Shown here: positions 62,384 to 64,000 of the stretch, piece after piece
Numbering within the stretch: position 1 is the stretch's first letter
Layout of the letters: each line of letters opens with the position of its first letter
NCBI RefSeq assembly: GCF_013393345.1
Contig: NZ_QJRF01000077.1
Coordinates: 97,129 to 161,128 of the forward strand
From: Pseudomonas taiwanensis
GTDB taxonomy: Bacteria; Pseudomonadota; Gammaproteobacteria; Pseudomonadales; Pseudomonadaceae
Reading direction: 5' to 3'
Length of the DNA: 64,000 nt
Translations under genes and position numbers: made by a program
The notes under the pieces: generated by a model
Database searches by the model: none
Told to the model about the DNA's origin: nothing
Seen by the model: only the letters and a program-made list of their open reading frames with translations

Positions 62384-62402
62384 AACTGACACATAGTCAA
62401 TT
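62384..62402. promoter_or_regulatory. 19-bp palindromic operator, site 10
   Basis: AACTGACACATAGTCAATT, half-sites AACTGAC and GTCAATT. It lies between the divergent thioesterase (62321) and the GlcE-like gene (62423), only 20 bases before the latter's ATG, well placed to block its promoter. Confidence 0.8.
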
Positions 62403-62422
62403 ATTAGAAAGCCAGGACAGTG

Positions 62423-63430
62423 ATGAAGGCCCATGACGCCAGCACGCAGCTGATCGAAACCATTTGTTCCGCCAAGGCCAGGAATGCCAGGTTGCGAATC
62501 AGGGGGGCTGATAGCAAAGGCTTTCTTGGCCTGAGCAAGTTCGGAGAATCTCTGGACAGTCGCAATCACAAGGGCATCCTCGAACTCGATCCCGCACAGT
62601 TCTGGATTCGCTCTCGGGCTGGCACCTCATTGCGAGCACTCAACGCTACGCTGGATGAATACGAGTTGATGCTCGCCTTTGAGCCTCCGGCCTTCTCAGC
62701 AGACGCCACAGTCGGTGGCATGGTCGCCACTGGCCTGGCAGGCCCTCGTCGCCCCTGGGCCGGGGGTGTGGCGGAGCACGTCCTGGGGGGTAGCCTGATC
62801 GATGGGGATGGCCAGTTGCGCCACTTTGGCGGGGAAGGTATTCCAAGCCGGCTGGTGGCCGGCAGCCTGGGCCGCCTGGGCTTGATCTCCGAGGTATGTC
62901 TGCTAGTGCGACAAAAGCCTCGTCGGACGCTCAGTCTTCGTCTGGAAATCAGCCAGTCCTTGGCGCTACGCAAGTTCCGGACCTGGATGCGCTATCCCTC
63001 CCCGCTCAGCGGCGGATGCCACACTGGCGATGCGCTTTACCTGCGCCTGGAGGGCACCCCGGAAGCCGTGCAACGGGCAAGGAGCCTGATCGGAGGCGAC
63101 GAAACCAGCTCCAGCCTGTGGGACGATCTGCGCGAGCAGCGCCTAGGTTTCTTCCGCGACCCGCGCCCGCTCTGGTGCATCCAAGTGGGTGCAGATGCGC
63201 CACAACGGAAGCTGCCGGGGGCGGTGCTACTGGATTGGGGAGGAGCCCAGCGCTGGCTGAAGAGTGCCGAGCCGACACTGGTGATTGAGCGCCACGCCCA
63301 GGCACTGGGTGGCAGGGCGATCTGCTTCACGCCGGATGGTTGCGCGCCCGGTCTCAGTCAGCTGCCGGAAGCAGAGGACATGCGGGCGCTCCGCAAGCAG
63401 CTGGACCCGCAAGGTCTGTTCGCCGGCTAG
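62423..63430 (+). CDS. GlcE-like FAD-binding protein
   Basis: 335 residues from MKAHDASTQLIETICS. It resembles the FAD-binding subunit GlcE of glycolate oxidase: RIRGADSKGFLG near the N-terminus, ATVGGMVATGLAGPRRPW and VLGGSLIDGDGQ in the FAD domain, and a terminal LDPQGLFAG. GlcE normally works with GlcD (FAD) and GlcF (iron-sulfur), neither of which is present nearby. It may oxidise a 2-hydroxy acid of the pathway or partner with subunits encoded elsewhere. Its stop codon overlaps that of the convergent PaaI-like gene by four bases. Confidence 0.83.
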   Translation: MKAHDASTQLIETICSAKARNARLRIRGADSKGFLGLSKFGESLDSRNHKGILELDPAQFWIRSRAGTSLRALNATLDEYELMLAFEPPAFSADATVGGMVATGLAGPRRPWAGGVAEHVLGGSLIDGDGQLRHFGGEGIPSRLVAGSLGRLGLISEVCLLVRQKPRRTLSLRLEISQSLALRKFRTWMRYPSPLSGGCHTGDALYLRLEGTPEAVQRARSLIGGDETSSSLWDDLREQRLGFFRDPRPLWCIQVGADAPQRKLPGAVLLDWGGAQRWLKSAEPTLVIERHAQALGGRAICFTPDGCAPGLSQLPEAEDMRALRKQLDPQGLFAG

Positions 63431-63879
63431 GCCGCCGGCGTCTTGCGATTTACGTACTTGAAGGTGCCCGAAGCCGTGGCAAGCAGTTCACCTGCCTCAT
63501 TGCGCACCTCACCATCGCAGAACGCCAGGGACTTACCGCTGGAGCGCAGGAAGCCCCGAGCAACCAGCAGACCGCCAACACCGCCGCCAGGGCGCATGAA
63601 GTTGGTCTTGAGCTCCACAGTGACGCAGCTGCGGCCGCTCCCGTGACCCAGCGTGCAGCAGGCCAGCACGGCATCCATCAGGGTCATCATCAATCCGCCG
63701 TGGGCGGAGGCCCCGCCGTTCATGTGATGATCCTTGAGGCGCAGGCGCAGGGTGGCACCCTCCTCGTCGAACTCCGGCGTGCCATAGATCTCAAGGTGGG
63801 TCAGCAAGGGGTCCATGCCCTGCAGGGGCGGAACACTCGCCACGTAGGCGCTGACTTCCTGGGCGTTTCTGCCGCTCAT
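63427..63879 (-). CDS. PaaI-type hot-dog thioesterase
   Basis: 150 residues from MSGRNAQEVSAYV. A single hot-dog domain with MNGGASAHGGLMMTLMDAVLA, in which the HGG loop and following Asp match PaaI/4HBT thioesterases, and VTVELKTNFMRPG in the next strand. It would hydrolyse an aryl- or acyl-CoA, probably to free CoA trapped on dead-end intermediates. It lies 13 bases after the stop of the transporter at the window edge on the same strand, so the two are likely co-transcribed. Confidence 0.88.
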   Translation of the reverse strand: MSGRNAQEVSAYVASVPPLQGMDPLLTHLEIYGTPEFDEEGATLRLRLKDHHMNGGASAHGGLMMTLMDAVLACCTLGHGSGRSCVTVELKTNFMRPGGGVGGLLVARGFLRSSGKSLAFCDGEVRNEAGELLATASGTFKYVNRKTPAA

Positions 63880-63890
63880 TTCAGTACTCC

Positions 63891-64000
63891 TCACGCTTGG
63901 CTGCGAGACAGGCCCGGCATATCGTCGCCCGACTGTTCGACAGCCTGCTGATCCGGTTCTGATTGGTCGAATTTCGGGTAGCGTCCCAGCGTGAGGATCA
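63891..64000 (-). CDS. C-terminal end of a transporter, probably MFS (5' part outside window)
   Basis: Reading the minus strand from the window edge gives 35 residues ending in TGA at 63891-63893: ILTLGRYPKFDQSEPDQQ and a short polar tail. The LTLGRYPKF stretch resembles the LLCMGRYPDL end of the MFS carrier at 31699. The rest of the gene lies beyond 64000, so only the tail is assigned, and the family call rests on that short similarity. Confidence 0.5.
   Translation of the reverse strand, partial: ILTLGRYPKFDQSEPDQQAVEQSGDDMPGLSRSQA

Noticed and set aside
41296-62402. A phage or integrative element carrying the cluster
   Set aside because: No integrase, tRNA, attachment repeat or phage gene was seen; only the IS5 scar at 26274 indicates mobility.

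Overview
The window reads as part of a large catabolic island in a GC-rich gammaproteobacterium, most likely Pseudomonas. Supporting signs are the strong GC third-position bias, GGAG-type ribosome sites, a Pseudomonas-style REP hairpin at 6162-6200, an IS5-family transposase remnant, and the recurring RND / YCF48 / DUF1329 / DUF1302 envelope cassette. The genus is inferred; no rRNA or tRNA is present. Nearly every gene is a CoA-thioester, oxygenase, dehydrogenase or lipid-transport gene. The contents (paired and fused acyl-CoA dehydrogenases of the sterol side-chain type, KshA/Neverland-like Rieske oxygenases, thiolase-like aldolase candidates, a hydratase-2, a P450cam-like P450 with ferredoxin, and an epoxide hydrolase) fit breakdown of a bulky, hydrophobic, probably polycyclic isoprenoid such as a steroid or terpenoid acid. 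The exact substrate cannot be read from the sequence.

Layout. 1-6 kb: end of an acyl-CoA dehydrogenase, an esterase-like hydrolase, a true thiolase, a fused double acyl-CoA dehydrogenase and a divergent isochorismatase-like gene. 6-16 kb (minus strand): AMP ligase, SDR-like protein, RND transporter, YCF48 propeller, DUF1329 and DUF1302, an apparent trans-envelope lipid route. 16-26 kb (plus): OYE-type reductase, two-subunit acyl-CoA dehydrogenase, ligase, Rieske oxygenase 1, second fused dehydrogenase and an ArsR-MarR fusion regulator, then an IS5 scar. 26-35 kb repeats the same plan: ligase, DUF1329 and DUF1302 leftward; MFS carrier, Rieske oxygenase 2 (about 84% identical to copy 1), cupin and SnoaL-like protein rightward. 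35-47 kb: DapB-like reductase, three crotonases, two sister alpha/beta hydrolases, iron-type alcohol dehydrogenase, PF10118 hydrolase, epoxide hydrolase, thiolase-like protein, hydratase-2 and SDR. 47-52 kb: ferredoxin divergent from a P450-SDR-SDR-TetR operon. 52-64 kb: CoA-transferase, aldehyde dehydrogenase, GMC alcohol dehydrogenase, orphan substrate-binding protein, second thiolase-like protein, ligase, hydrolase, two thioesterases, a GlcE-like flavoprotein and the tail of a transporter.

The main discovery is a 19-bp imperfect palindrome, consensus AACTRACANANNRTCAGYT, found at ten places (5430, 15672, 16035, 39067, 41296, 44642, 47821, 56091, 58720, 62384). Each lies in a gap just before the first gene of a transcription unit and often between divergent genes. 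It looks like the operator of one local repressor. The TetR gene at 50942 lies in one of the controlled operons and is the leading candidate. The 26-39 kb module lacks the motif and has two different perfect palindromes in its central promoter gap, suggesting separate control, perhaps by the ArsR-MarR fusion protein.
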